A stretch of DNA of 64,000 bases from Erwinia sorbitola (GTDB lineage Bacteria > Pseudomonadota > Gammaproteobacteria > Enterobacterales > Enterobacteriaceae), in the NCBI RefSeq assembly GCF_009738185.1, contig NZ_CP046509.1, positions 3,785,501 through 3,849,500 on the forward strand, given 5' to 3'. Numbering within the stretch: the first letter of the stretch is position 1; every line of letters starts with the position of its first letter. Under the pieces are notes generated by a model. That model searched no databases. It worked only from the letters and a program-made list of their open reading frames with translations, and had not been told where the DNA came from. Of this stretch, positions 1 through 8,918 are shown in pieces. The position numbers were made by a program, and so were the translations under genes.

Positions 1-1
1 C

Positions 2-103
2 CTTGAAGCGTTCCTGGTGGCGGTGGTGTTCTATATGGTGATTGCTTACGTCATCACCAAAATTGCTGACAAGCTGGAGGCGGCGCTCAGAATCAGAACC
101 TGA
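2..103 (+). CDS. 3' end of an ABC transporter inner-membrane permease (partial)
   Basis: The frame is open from the window edge and ends at TGA 101-103. The 33 visible residues are a hydrophobic helix (LVAVVFYMVIAYVI) followed by a short charged tail, which resembles the last membrane segment of HisM/GlnP-type polar amino-acid ABC permeases. The family call is an inference from a fragment. In E. coli the gene beyond the hrpB stop is mrcB on the hrpB strand, so this neighbour differs from the E. coli order. Confidence 0.5.
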   Translation, partial: LEAFLVAVVFYMVIAYVITKIADKLEAALRIRT

Positions 104-125
104 GGGCGTTTTATCGGCAGGAATA

Positions 126-153
126 CGCGCCCCGGAAGGATGCCCGGGGCGCG
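126..153. terminator. GC-rich hairpin between the convergent permease and hrpB
   Basis: A perfect 10-bp inverted repeat (126-135 with 144-153, arms CGCGCCCCGG and its complement, 8-nt loop) lies between two convergent genes. Neither side has a clear T run, so it may act as a shared Rho-assisted stop or 3'-end stabiliser. Confidence 0.4.
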
Positions 154-157
154 ACAA

Positions 158-2608
158 TCACTTCTTCGGGGACGGAGTAGAAAACCGTTTTACCCGGCTG
201 GTCGGCAGCGTGTTAGCCGGATCGTCAGGCCACAGATGCTTTGGATAGCGCCCTTTCATCTCCTTTTGCACTTCACGATAAGCTCCCGACCAGAATGCGG
301 CCAAATCGCGGGTGATCTGCAACGGCCGCTGCGCCGGGGAGAGCAGCTCCAGCACCAGCGGCACACGCCCGTTCGCCACGCTGGGATTTTTCGCCTCGCC
401 GTACATCTCCTGTAATCGCACCGCCAGCGCCGGAGGCTTGTCCTGATGATAGTGAATCGGCAAGCGGCTGCCGGTGGGTACCACATAATGAGTGGGCAGC
501 ACCGCGTCCAGCTGCTGGCGTTGCGCCCATGTCAGCAGCCCGGCCAGCGCATTGCCCACATCAAGCTGGCGCAGGCCTTTGCCATCGCGCACGCCGCTCA
601 TGGCAGGCAGCAGCCATTTCTCCAGCGTTGCCAGCAGCGCAGGCTCCTCTGCGGCGGGCCAGCCCCCTTCCGGCAGCCACTGGGCGGCACAAATCAGCCG
701 CAAACGCAGCTGTTCAGCCTGCGGCGTCCAGTTGAGTACCGACAGGCCTTTACTGCGTACCCAGCGCAGCATCGCAGCGTGCAGCTCGCCCTCTTCAGGC
801 TTCGCCAGCGGCTGTGATTTCAGTACCAGCTGACCAATCTGTTCACGACGCCAGGCGCGCAGGGTACCTTTTTCTTCATCCCACTCCACCTCGGTCTGCT
901 GCTGTACCAGCGTCGGGCACTGGCTGACCAGCTGTTCAATATCCAGCGGCAGCGCCTGTAAAATCCGCGCATCCGGCTGGCCGTTGCCCTGCAATAAAGC
1001 AGGAGCGATCAGCCATTCGCTGCGGGTTAAGCCATCTTCACGATCGAGCGACGCTCCGCTACCGTTTGCCAGCTGATAACGCCCGTCCACGCCGCGTCGG
1101 CGCGCGATCCTGTCAGGAAATGCCGCCGCCAGCAGCGGTGCAATAAGGTCATCATCTGCCCGTCCTTCGCTGATATTTACACGCTGCTGCAGCTGACGTG
1201 CGCGGCGCTGCCACTGCGGCAAACGGCGATGGAAGCTGTCGCGCAGATCCGTACTGCCGCGCACCGGCTCCTCCAGCATCGCTACCAGTTGAGCCGCCGT
1301 GGCCACCGCATCGGGGTCACTCCCCGCCGCCATCAATAGCGCGGCAAAGCGTGGTTCACTGCCCAGCGAGGCCATTTTGCGCCCGCCGGAGGTCAGCCTG
1401 CCCTCTTCATCGGTCGCGCCCAGCTGTTGCAGCAGCTGACGCGCCGCCGCAATCCCAGCCTGAGGAGGTATATCCAGCCACTTAAGCTGGCTGACATCCT
1501 GGCAGCCCCACTGCAACAGATCGAGCCACAGGGCCGCGAGGTCGCAGTTAAGAATTTCCGGTTCACTATGGGTAGCGGCACGTTCAGCCTGCTCTTTAGC
1601 GATCAGATGCAGGCAGATACCCGGCTCCAGACGGCCGGCACGTCCGGCACGCTGCGTCATTGAAGCCTGACTGACGCGCTGGGTTTGCAGGCAGGTTACT
1701 CCGCTGCGCACGTCAAACTGCGCGCTGCGCTCCTGTGCGCTGTCTACCACCAGACGAATTCCCTCAATGGTCAGACTGGTTTCCGCAATATTGGTCGCCA
1801 GCACCACTTTACGACGTCCGGCAGGAGACGGCAGAATTGCCCGGCGCTGGTCAGCCAGCGACAGCGCACCGTACAGCGGACAGAGGTCAACATCGCTGGC
1901 AACTCTTTCCGCCAGCTGCGTCTGGACGCGTTGAATCTCCGAAACACCCGGCAGAAAGAGCAGCATCGATCCCGCTTCTTCACGCAAAAGCTGGCTGGCC
2001 TGGCGTGCGACCGCTTCCTCAAACCGCAGATTAGCGGCCAGCGGCTGGTAACGGCGCTCCACCGGAAACGAGCGCCCTTCAGAGCTGATTAACGGTGCCT
2101 GCGGCAGCCATTCGCGCAGACGCGAGTTATCCAGCGTGGCAGACATGATCAGCACCTTCAGGTCATCGCGTAGCCCGCCCTGAACATCAAGCAGCAGCGC
2201 CAGCGCCAGATCGCCCTGTAAGCTGCGTTCGTGAAATTCATCGAGGATCACCAGCGATACGCCTTCCAGCATCGGATCCTGCTGTAACATGCGCGTGAGG
2301 ATCCCTTCGGTCACCACCTCAAGCCGGGTCTGTTTACCGCTGCGGCTTTCACCGCGCATACGGTAGCCAACGGTGGCTCCCGGCTCTTCTCCCAGCTGTT
2401 CAGCCAGCCGCTGTGCAACATTTCGCGCCGCCAGCCTGCGGGGTTCAAGCAGCAAAATACGCCCGTCAAATCCGCACTCTTGCAGGATCTGTAGCGGCAG
2501 CCAGGTGGATTTCCCTGCACCGGTGGGTGCCGCGAGAAGCACCTGAGGAGAGCTTTTCAGCGCGCGGAATAAATCGGGTAACACGGCACTGACCGGTAGT
2601 GAACTCAC
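158..2608 (-). CDS. hrpB: ATP-dependent RNA helicase HrpB (DEAH-box)
   Basis: This is a DEAH/RHA superfamily 2 helicase. The N-terminal half has the Walker A motif APTGAGKST, DEFHERS in place of DEAH, SATLD, and the motif VI string QRAGRAGR. A C-terminal HrpB-specific domain follows. The frame is open to 2689, but I start at GTG 2608: the product then begins SSLPVSAVLP as E. coli HrpB does, GGAG lies 9 nt upstream, and the length (816 aa) fits the family (809 in E. coli). It is divergent from thpR. The cellular role of HrpB in enterobacteria is poorly defined. Confidence 0.93.
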   Translation of the reverse strand: MSSLPVSAVLPDLFRALKSSPQVLLAAPTGAGKSTWLPLQILQECGFDGRILLLEPRRLAARNVAQRLAEQLGEEPGATVGYRMRGESRSGKQTRLEVVTEGILTRMLQQDPMLEGVSLVILDEFHERSLQGDLALALLLDVQGGLRDDLKVLIMSATLDNSRLREWLPQAPLISSEGRSFPVERRYQPLAANLRFEEAVARQASQLLREEAGSMLLFLPGVSEIQRVQTQLAERVASDVDLCPLYGALSLADQRRAILPSPAGRRKVVLATNIAETSLTIEGIRLVVDSAQERSAQFDVRSGVTCLQTQRVSQASMTQRAGRAGRLEPGICLHLIAKEQAERAATHSEPEILNCDLAALWLDLLQWGCQDVSQLKWLDIPPQAGIAAARQLLQQLGATDEEGRLTSGGRKMASLGSEPRFAALLMAAGSDPDAVATAAQLVAMLEEPVRGSTDLRDSFHRRLPQWQRRARQLQQRVNISEGRADDDLIAPLLAAAFPDRIARRRGVDGRYQLANGSGASLDREDGLTRSEWLIAPALLQGNGQPDARILQALPLDIEQLVSQCPTLVQQQTEVEWDEEKGTLRAWRREQIGQLVLKSQPLAKPEEGELHAAMLRWVRSKGLSVLNWTPQAEQLRLRLICAAQWLPEGGWPAAEEPALLATLEKWLLPAMSGVRDGKGLRQLDVGNALAGLLTWAQRQQLDAVLPTHYVVPTGSRLPIHYHQDKPPALAVRLQEMYGEAKNPSVANGRVPLVLELLSPAQRPLQITRDLAAFWSGAYREVQKEMKGRYPKHLWPDDPANTLPTSRVKRFSTPSPKK

Positions 2609-2687
2609 GTTTTTATGCTCCATAACGGCATGGTCTAAATCTGGCAGGCATTGTAGCATTGCCCGGGTCGATTTACCGGAGGACGCC

Positions 2688-3215
2688 ATGAGCGCAACAA
2701 AACGGCTGTTTTTCGGCCTCGAACTGCCGGATCAATGCAAGCATGAGATTATTCAATGGCGTGCAGAAACCTTCCCCGCTGAAGCCGGGCATCCGGTCGG
2801 CGCTGACAGCCTGCATCTGACGCTGGCGTTCCTCGGGGATATCAGCGAGGCAAAACAGCAGGCGTTAATGCAGCTGGCCGGGCGCATTCAGCAGCCCGGG
2901 TTTACCCTGACGCTGGACGACGCAGGTCACTGGCCGCGCTCTGGCGTGGTGTGGCTCGGCCCCCGCCAGGCCCCGCGCGGCCTGTTGCAACTGGCGGATT
3001 TGCTACGATCCCAGGCGGCACGCAGCGGATGTTTTCAAAGTCCCCTGCCGTTTCATCCGCATGTCACATTACTGCGTAACGCTGCGCTGTCAGTATCGCT
3101 GCCGCCGCGCAATTTTCACTGGTCACTGCCCGTGGAGCGCTTTGTGCTGTTTCATTCACAGTTTGAGCGTGGGCGCACCCGCTATCAGGAGATCGCGGAC
3201 TGGAAATTACGATAA
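2688..3215 (+). CDS. thpR: RNA 2',3'-cyclic phosphodiesterase (2H family)
   Basis: A 175-aa 2H phosphoesterase formerly called LigT. It carries the two signature motifs: HLTL in the first half (HLTLAFLGD) and HVTL in the second (HPHVTLLRN). The family hydrolyses 2',3'-cyclic phosphate ends of RNA to 2'-phosphates. It is divergent from hrpB and lies 9 nt before sfsA, so the two are probably cotranscribed. Confidence 0.93.
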   Translation: MSATKRLFFGLELPDQCKHEIIQWRAETFPAEAGHPVGADSLHLTLAFLGDISEAKQQALMQLAGRIQQPGFTLTLDDAGHWPRSGVVWLGPRQAPRGLLQLADLLRSQAARSGCFQSPLPFHPHVTLLRNAALSVSLPPRNFHWSLPVERFVLFHSQFERGRTRYQEIADWKLR

Positions 3216-3224
3216 GGAATTCCT

Positions 3225-3929
3225 ATGGAATTTACCCCTGACTTGCAGTCAGCACGACTGATTAAACGCTATAAACGCTTTCTGGCAGATATTGTCACCC
3301 CTGAAGGAGAGCACCTGACCATCCACTGCGCTAACACCGGCGCGATGACCGGATGTGCCATCCCGGGTGATACGGTTTGGTATTCGACATCGGAAAGTGT
3401 GACAAGAAAATATCCGCACAGCTGGGAGCTGACGGAGACACAAAATGGCCACTGGATTTGCGTTAATACGCTACGAGCTAACGGACTGGTACGTGAAGCA
3501 TTAAAAGAGGCCCGTATTCCAGAGTTGTCTGGTTACGATATCGTGTTACCTGAAGTGAAATACGGCAGCGAAAACAGCCGGATTGACTTTCTGTTACAGG
3601 CGAATAATCGCAGTAACTGCTATATTGAAGTCAAATCCGTGACGCTGTTACAGCAGGGTAAAGGGTATTTTCCGGATGCGGTGACCGAGCGTGGCCAGAA
3701 GCATTTACGCGAACTGATTCAGATCGCGCAATCTGGCCATCGGGCGGTACTGTTCTTCGCCGTTCTGCATTCGGGGATTGAGGACGTTTCCCCGGCGCGT
3801 CACATCGATGCACGCTACGCGGAACTATTGGCACAGGCACGGCTGAGTGGCGTTGAGCTGCTCTGCTATAAGGCGCAGTTATCACCAGAAGGGATCAACC
3901 TGCACCGCCCCCTGAAGGTGGAGTTGTAA
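3225..3929 (+). CDS. sfsA: DNA/RNA nuclease SfsA
   Basis: A 234-aa SfsA family protein, full length. The N-terminal OB-like part (FLADIVTPEGE) precedes the PD-(D/E)XK-like nuclease region around IDFLLQ and CYIEVKSVTLL, where E and K fit the nuclease core. It was named for stimulation of sugar fermentation (mal expression) in E. coli, and SfsA proteins are now described as nucleases. The RBS AAGGAA lies just upstream and thpR ends 9 nt before. Confidence 0.92.
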   Translation: MEFTPDLQSARLIKRYKRFLADIVTPEGEHLTIHCANTGAMTGCAIPGDTVWYSTSESVTRKYPHSWELTETQNGHWICVNTLRANGLVREALKEARIPELSGYDIVLPEVKYGSENSRIDFLLQANNRSNCYIEVKSVTLLQQGKGYFPDAVTERGQKHLRELIQIAQSGHRAVLFFAVLHSGIEDVSPARHIDARYAELLAQARLSGVELLCYKAQLSPEGINLHRPLKVEL

Positions 3930-4301
3930 AATTTAGCGCAATTTGCTGTGATACGGCGATCAAGTGCTTTCACCTGATTTCAAACTGTAGCGAAGCGACA
4001 ACTGAACCAATCTCCGGATGCCAGCTTAAAGCAGCAATCGGGGAGAAAAGAGCAGGAAGCCAATACCGCTGCGGGTTGAAAGATGAAGATTGGCCGCGCT
4101 AAATACGCTTTTCCTCACATGCTTGTCAAGTCATGTCCAGGAATAATTGCTAACCTTGACCGCTTCTGTTATTTATAGCGGCCTGTTTTTTTCCCCACAG
4201 TGGGATCGATACCCAAAATTTTGGGGTTGCAGGGTAGCTGCCAACGCACCTTGCAGCTTTAAAGATGAAGGGTGTAGTGCGTGTTATCCAGGAGAAACAA
4301 C
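3930..4301 (+). other. Intergenic region sfsA-dksA, long dksA leader
   Basis: I find no coding frame here that resembles a protein. The space probably holds the dksA promoter and an extended 5' leader. I do not see a convincing -35/-10 pair. Confidence 0.4.
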
Positions 4302-4757
4302 ATGCAAGAAGGGCAAAACCGTAAAACATCGTCCCTGAGTATTCTCGCCATCGCTGGGGTGGAGCCATACCAGGAGAAGCCAGGCGAAGAGTATATGAAC
4401 GAAGCCCAGCTGGAGCACTTCAAGAAAATTCTTGAAGCCTGGCGCAACCAGCTTCGTGATGAAGTGGATCGCACTGTTTCGCACATGCAAGATGAAGCCG
4501 CTAACTTCCCGGATCCCGCTGACCGCGCCACTCAGGAAGAAGAGTTTAGTCTTGAACTGCGTAACCGTGACCGTGAGCGTAAGCTGATTAAAAAGATCGA
4601 GAAGACGCTGAAGAAAGTGCTGGATGACGATTTTGGCTACTGTGAATCCTGTGGCGTTGAAATCGGCATTCGTCGCCTTGAAGCGCGTCCTACTGCGGAT
4701 CTTTGCATTGACTGCAAAACGCTGGCGGAAATCCGCGAAAAACAAATGGCCGGTTAA
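4302..4757 (+). CDS. dksA: RNA polymerase-binding transcription factor DksA
   Basis: A 151-aa product nearly identical to E. coli DksA. A long coiled-coil hairpin carries the acidic tip (FPDPADRATQEEE, with the D-x-x-D-x-A motif), followed by a zinc finger (CESCG and CIDC). It binds the RNA polymerase secondary channel and potentiates ppGpp. I choose ATG 4302 over the frame start at 4281 because GGAGAAAC is correctly placed and the product then begins MQEGQNRKT as in E. coli. Confidence 0.97.
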   Translation: MQEGQNRKTSSLSILAIAGVEPYQEKPGEEYMNEAQLEHFKKILEAWRNQLRDEVDRTVSHMQDEAANFPDPADRATQEEEFSLELRNRDRERKLIKKIEKTLKKVLDDDFGYCESCGVEIGIRRLEARPTADLCIDCKTLAEIREKQMAG

Positions 4758-4772
4758 CGGTCCATTGATTGT

Positions 4773-4818
4773 GCAATGAAGCAGGGGGCGGTCTCCGCTT
4801 CCGCTTCATTGCCTTTCT
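4773..4818 (+). terminator. Terminator after dksA
   Basis: GCAATGAAGC (4773-4782) pairs with GCTTCATTGC (4803-4812). The inner part has further partial pairing, and CTTTCT follows. It lies 16 bp after dksA and 13 bp before gluQ, so it probably attenuates rather than fully separates the two genes. Confidence 0.6.
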
Positions 4819-4824
4819 AAAATT

Positions 4825-5733
4825 ATGCCATCATCTTATATCGGGCGCTTTGCCCCTTCCCCGTCCGGCGACCTCCATTTCGGCTCCCTTATTGCTGCCT
4901 TAGGCAGTTACCTTCAGGCACGTGCGCAGCAGGGTATCTGGCGAGTGCGTATCGAAGATATCGATCCTCCGCGCGAAGTTCCCGGTGCCGCTACACGCAT
5001 TCTGCATCAGCTGGAAGATCACGGTCTGGAGTGGGATGGAGAAGTGCTATGGCAGTCACAGCGTCATGAGGCTTATCGCGCAGCACTCCACGACCTGCAA
5101 CAGCAGGGGCTATGCTATTACTGTATCTGCCCGCGCAGCCGCATCCAGCAAATTGGCGGTCTGTATGACGGCCACTGTCGCACCCTTGGTCATGGCCCGC
5201 ATCAGGCGGCGCTGCGTTTAAAAGTCGACAGCCCGGTACTGGCGTTTGATGACCGCCTGCGCGGTGTCGTCCAGGCTGACGCCAGGCTGGCTTATGAAGA
5301 TTTTATTATTCACCGGCGCGACGGGCTGTTTGCTTATAACCTGGCTGTTGTGGTCGACGACCATTTTCAGGGCATCACCGAGGTGGTGCGCGGTGCCGAT
5401 CTGATTGAGCCAACGGTACGCCAGATAACCTTATATCAGCAGTCTGGCTGGAAGGCGCCCGCGCATTTGCATCTGCCGCTGGTGCTTAATCATGACGGCA
5501 ATAAACTGTCGAAACAAAATCATGCTCCGGCGCTTCCCGCAGGCGATCCGCGTCCGGCGCTGGTAGCAGCACTGGATTTTCTCGGCCAGACCGTTACCGC
5601 TGGCTGGCGCGATTTAACGCTGACAACGCTATTACAGCAGGCAATTGAGCGTTGGGAGTACAAAAAAATCCCAATTAACGACGCCATGCTTGCGCATACA
5701 ACCACTTCGGCATTCTCAAACGGCTCACTCTGA
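4825..5733 (+). CDS. gluQ: Glutamyl-Q tRNA(Asp) synthetase
   Basis: A 302-aa truncated glutamyl-tRNA synthetase paralogue without an anticodon-binding domain. It attaches glutamate to queuosine in tRNA(Asp). Visible signatures are the class I motif HFGS near the N terminus, the zinc-binding stretch CYYCIC with a later YDGHC, and KLSK in place of KMSKS. It follows dksA as in E. coli. Confidence 0.93.
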   Translation: MPSSYIGRFAPSPSGDLHFGSLIAALGSYLQARAQQGIWRVRIEDIDPPREVPGAATRILHQLEDHGLEWDGEVLWQSQRHEAYRAALHDLQQQGLCYYCICPRSRIQQIGGLYDGHCRTLGHGPHQAALRLKVDSPVLAFDDRLRGVVQADARLAYEDFIIHRRDGLFAYNLAVVVDDHFQGITEVVRGADLIEPTVRQITLYQQSGWKAPAHLHLPLVLNHDGNKLSKQNHAPALPAGDPRPALVAALDFLGQTVTAGWRDLTLTTLLQQAIERWEYKKIPINDAMLAHTTTSAFSNGSL

Positions 5734-5791
5734 GCTATGATTAGCCGCTGTTTTTACTGACCAGATTTCAATGTCACTATCGAGGTGTCCC

Positions 5792-7213
5792 ATTTTTACC
5801 CGAGTTGCTAATTTTTGCCGGAAAGTCCTCAGTCGTGATGAGGTGGCGCCAGCTGTGGTCGAGGAAGTACGCCAGATGGCTATCGTTCCACGTGACGCCC
5901 ATAACATCTCGCGCAAGGACATCAGTGAAAATGCCCTCAAGGTTCTTTATCGCCTGAATAAAGCCGGATACGAAGCCTACCTGGTAGGCGGCGGCGTGCG
6001 CGATTTACTGCTGGGTAAAAAACCGAAAGACTTTGATGTGACCACCAATGCCACGCCGGAACAGATGCGTAAGCTGTTCCGCAACTGCCGTCTGGTTGGT
6101 CGCCGCTTCCGCCTGGCGCACGTTATGTTTGGCCCGGAAATCATCGAGGTTGCCACCTTCCGCGGTCACCACGAAGCTGAACAACAGGTTGCCGACGACC
6201 GCAACAGCTCACAGCGCGGCCAGAACGGTATGCTGTTGCGCGACAATATTTTTGGTTCGATTGAAGATGACGCCCAGCGCCGCGATCTGACCATTAACAG
6301 CCTCTATTACAGCGTGGCCGACTTCACCGTTCGTGATTATGTTGGTGGCCTGAGCGATCTGCAACAGGGCATTATCCGCATGATTGGCGACCCGGAAACC
6401 CGCTACCGCGAAGACCCGGTTCGTATGCTGCGCGTAGTGCGCTTTGCCGCCAAGCTGGATATGAGCATTGCCCCTGAAACCGGCGAACCTATTCCACGCC
6501 TGGCAACACTGCTCAATGATATTCCCCCGGCGCGCCTGTTTGAGGAAACCCTCAAACTATTGCAATCAGGCTACGGCCACAGCACCTATCTGAAACTGCG
6601 TGAATACCAGTTATTCCAGCCGCTATTTCCGATTATCACCCGCTACTTCACCGAACAGGGTGACAGTAATATGGAGCGGATGATTCTTCAGGTGCTGAAA
6701 AATACCGATAACCGCATCCATAATCAGATGCGCGTTAATCCGGCGTTCCTGTTTGCCGCTATCTTCTGGTATCCGCAGCTGGAAGCAGCACAGAAAATTG
6801 CTCAGGAGAGCGGCCTCGCCTATTACGATGCCTTTGCCCTGTCGATGAACGACGTGCTTGATGAAGCCTGCCGTTCGCTGGCGATTCCGAAACGTATTAC
6901 CACTCTGGTGCGTGATATCTGGACGTTACAGCTGCGCCTGTCGCGCCGTCACGGCAAACGCGCCTGGAAGCTGATGGAGCATCCTAAGTTCCGCGCCGCC
7001 TATGATCTGCTTGCTCTTCGGGCAGAAGTGGAAAATAACCACGAACTGCAACGCCTCACCACCTGGTGGAGCGAGTTCCAGGTTTCTGCTCCACCTCAGC
7101 AGAAAACTATGCTGAATACCCTCGGCGACGATCCGGTACCACGTCGCCGTACCCGTCGCCCGCGTAAACGCGTGCCCGGTGCTCCACGCCGCGATTATAA
7201 CAACGACGCATGA
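5792..7213 (+). CDS. pcnB: Poly(A) polymerase I, probable AUU start
   Basis: This nucleotidyltransferase adds 3' poly(A) tails that mark RNA for decay. The catalytic head has GGGVRDLLLG and the metal-binding DFDV. The tail is strongly basic (RRRTRRPRKR), as in E. coli PcnB. The frame is open back to ATG 5771, but the conserved N terminus FTRVANFCRKVLS is directly preceded by ATT at 5792, with AGGTG about 5 nt upstream. E. coli pcnB is known to start at AUU at the same place, so I use 5792 (473 aa). The stop overlaps folK by 4 nt (ATGA), indicating translational coupling. Confidence 0.9.
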   Translation: MFTRVANFCRKVLSRDEVAPAVVEEVRQMAIVPRDAHNISRKDISENALKVLYRLNKAGYEAYLVGGGVRDLLLGKKPKDFDVTTNATPEQMRKLFRNCRLVGRRFRLAHVMFGPEIIEVATFRGHHEAEQQVADDRNSSQRGQNGMLLRDNIFGSIEDDAQRRDLTINSLYYSVADFTVRDYVGGLSDLQQGIIRMIGDPETRYREDPVRMLRVVRFAAKLDMSIAPETGEPIPRLATLLNDIPPARLFEETLKLLQSGYGHSTYLKLREYQLFQPLFPIITRYFTEQGDSNMERMILQVLKNTDNRIHNQMRVNPAFLFAAIFWYPQLEAAQKIAQESGLAYYDAFALSMNDVLDEACRSLAIPKRITTLVRDIWTLQLRLSRRHGKRAWKLMEHPKFRAAYDLLALRAEVENNHELQRLTTWWSEFQVSAPPQQKTMLNTLGDDPVPRRRTRRPRKRVPGAPRRDYNNDA

Positions 7214-7689
7214 TCCGCGTTTATCTGGCGCTGGGCAGTAATCTGGCCGACCCGTTGCATCAGGTGCAGTCTGCACTTAATGCGCTGGCGGCCATTCCTG
7301 ACAGCACGCTGGTTGCCACCTCTTCCCTGTATCGAACTCCCCCTTACGGCCCGCCGGATCAGCCCGATTTTCTTAACGCTGCCGTGGCGCTGGATACCCG
7401 GCTGGACGCAGAAAGCCTGCTAGACCACACCCAGCGTATTGAGCTGGAGCAGGGGCGCGTGCGTAAAGAACACCGCTGGGGGCCGCGTACTCTCGATCTC
7501 GATATTATGCTATTCGGCGACCAGACGCTAAACACCCCGCGCCTGACGGTACCGCATTACGATATGCATAACCGCGCGTTTATGCTGCTGCCGTTGCTGG
7601 AGATCGCCCCTGCGCTTTGCCTGCCGGATGGCACACCACTGGCGGATATTCTGTCCACCCTCGACTGTAGCAGCATCCAGCGCTGGTAA
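7210..7689 (+). CDS. folK: HPPK, folate biosynthesis pyrophosphokinase
   Basis: A 159-aa 6-hydroxymethyl-7,8-dihydropterin pyrophosphokinase. It transfers pyrophosphate from ATP to the pterin before dihydropteroate synthase acts. The HPPK signature RWGPRTLDLDIMLFGD with its metal-binding aspartates is intact, as is the N-terminal LALGSNL. It overlaps the pcnB stop by 4 nt. The stop codon lies at the start of the tandem repeat that follows. Confidence 0.95.
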   Translation: MIRVYLALGSNLADPLHQVQSALNALAAIPDSTLVATSSLYRTPPYGPPDQPDFLNAAVALDTRLDAESLLDHTQRIELEQGRVRKEHRWGPRTLDLDIMLFGDQTLNTPRLTVPHYDMHNRAFMLLPLLEIAPALCLPDGTPLADILSTLDCSSIQRW

Positions 7690-7996
7690 CCCCGGATGGG
7701 GCATGCCCCACCCCTACGGAAAATCCCCGCCGCTGACCACCTGCGGAAAATCATCCCTCTCTTTTCCTACCCGCAACGGATAACCCCGGATGGGGCATGC
7801 ACCACCCCTACGGAAAATCACCCGCCGCTGACCACCTGCGGAAAATCATCCCTCTCTTTTCCTACCCGCAACGGATAACCCCGGATGGGGCATGCCCCAC
7901 CCCTACGGAAAATCACCCGCCGCTGACCACCTGCGGAAAATCATCCCTCTCTTTTCATACCCGCAACGGATAACCCGGATGGGGCATGCACCACCT
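7687..7996. repeat. 95-bp tandem repeat, three full units and a fragment
   Basis: Units start at 7687, 7781, 7876 and (fragment) 7971, and are 94-95 bp long with only a few differences. Each carries the palindrome GGGGCATGCCCC or a GGGGCATGCACC variant, followed by CACCCCTAC. Read on the minus strand that is GTAGGGGTG, a GTAG-headed REP-like palindrome. The first unit begins on the folK stop codon. Short frames here are repeat translations. Confidence 0.85.
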
Positions 7997-8016
7997 TAAC
8001 CCATCTCTCTATACCC

Positions 8017-8040
8017 GTAGGGGCGAGGCACGCCTCGCCC
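8017..8040 (+). repeat. REP-like palindrome
   Basis: GTAG is followed by the imperfect palindrome GGGCGAGGCACGCCTCGCCC. The GTAG head plus a GC-rich palindrome is the form of REP elements mobilised by REP-associated tyrosine transposases. The same sequence, reversed, recurs at 14941-14965 and six times in 41404-41900. Confidence 0.7.
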
Positions 8041-8108
8041 GTGACAATGCTGACATCCCTCTTCCCTTCCTTTAAGATACGCCAACTCAGATTTCTTAAG
8101 GTGAAATG

Positions 8109-8903
8109 ATGAAACCGACAACTGTCTCAACCTTGCATCAGTGGAAGCAACAGGGGCGTAAATTTGCCTCGATCACCGCCTACGATTTCAGCTTCGCCAA
8201 ACTCTTTGCCGATGAAGGCGTTGACGTGCTGCTGGTTGGTGATTCCCTTGGCATGGTGGTACAGGGCCATGATTCGACGCTGCCGGTAACGGTCGCTGAT
8301 ATTGCCTATCACACCCAGGCCGTGCGCCGTGGTAGCCCCGGCTCCCTGCTGCTCGCTGACCTGCCGTTTATGAGTTACGCCACACCTGAACAGACCTTTG
8401 AAAGCGCGGCGCAGCTGATGCGTGCCGGTGCCAATATGGTCAAGCTGGAAGGCGGTAAATGGCTGGCAGAGACGGTGAAACAGTTAACCGAGCGCGCAGT
8501 GCCGGTATGCGGTCACCTTGGTCTGACACCACAGTCGGTCAATATTTTTGGTGGCTATAAAGTCCAGGGCCGCGCCAGTGCCGATGCAGATCGCCTGCTT
8601 GAGGATGCGCTGGCGCTGGAAGCCGCCGGAATGCAGCTGCTGGTGCTGGAGTGCGTACCGGTAGCGCTGGCGCAGCGCATTACCGAAGCGCTGACCATTC
8701 CGACCATCGGCATTGGTGCCGGTAATGTGACCGACGGGCAGATTCTGGTGATGCACGATGCTTTTGGGATCACCGGCGGTCATATTCCAAAATTCGCCAA
8801 AAACTTCCTCGCTGAAGCCGGAGATATCCGCGCCGCAGTGCGCCAGTATGTGGCTGAAGTGGCAGCCGGAAGCTATCCGGCTGAACAACACAGTTTCCAG
8901 TAA
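8109..8903 (+). CDS. panB: 3-methyl-2-oxobutanoate hydroxymethyltransferase
   Basis: A 264-aa first enzyme of pantoate synthesis, which adds a hydroxymethyl group from 5,10-methylene-THF to alpha-ketoisovalerate. Conserved regions include VGDSLGM with its metal-binding aspartate, HLGLTPQS and GIGAGNVTDGQ. Two ATGs are adjacent. I choose the second (8109) because AAGGTG is then about 5 nt away and the length equals E. coli PanB. It starts the panBC unit. Confidence 0.95.
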   Translation: MKPTTVSTLHQWKQQGRKFASITAYDFSFAKLFADEGVDVLLVGDSLGMVVQGHDSTLPVTVADIAYHTQAVRRGSPGSLLLADLPFMSYATPEQTFESAAQLMRAGANMVKLEGGKWLAETVKQLTERAVPVCGHLGLTPQSVNIFGGYKVQGRASADADRLLEDALALEAAGMQLLVLECVPVALAQRITEALTIPTIGIGAGNVTDGQILVMHDAFGITGGHIPKFAKNFLAEAGDIRAAVRQYVAEVAAGSYPAEQHSFQ

Positions 8904-8918
8904 CCGAGGAGAAAGCCC

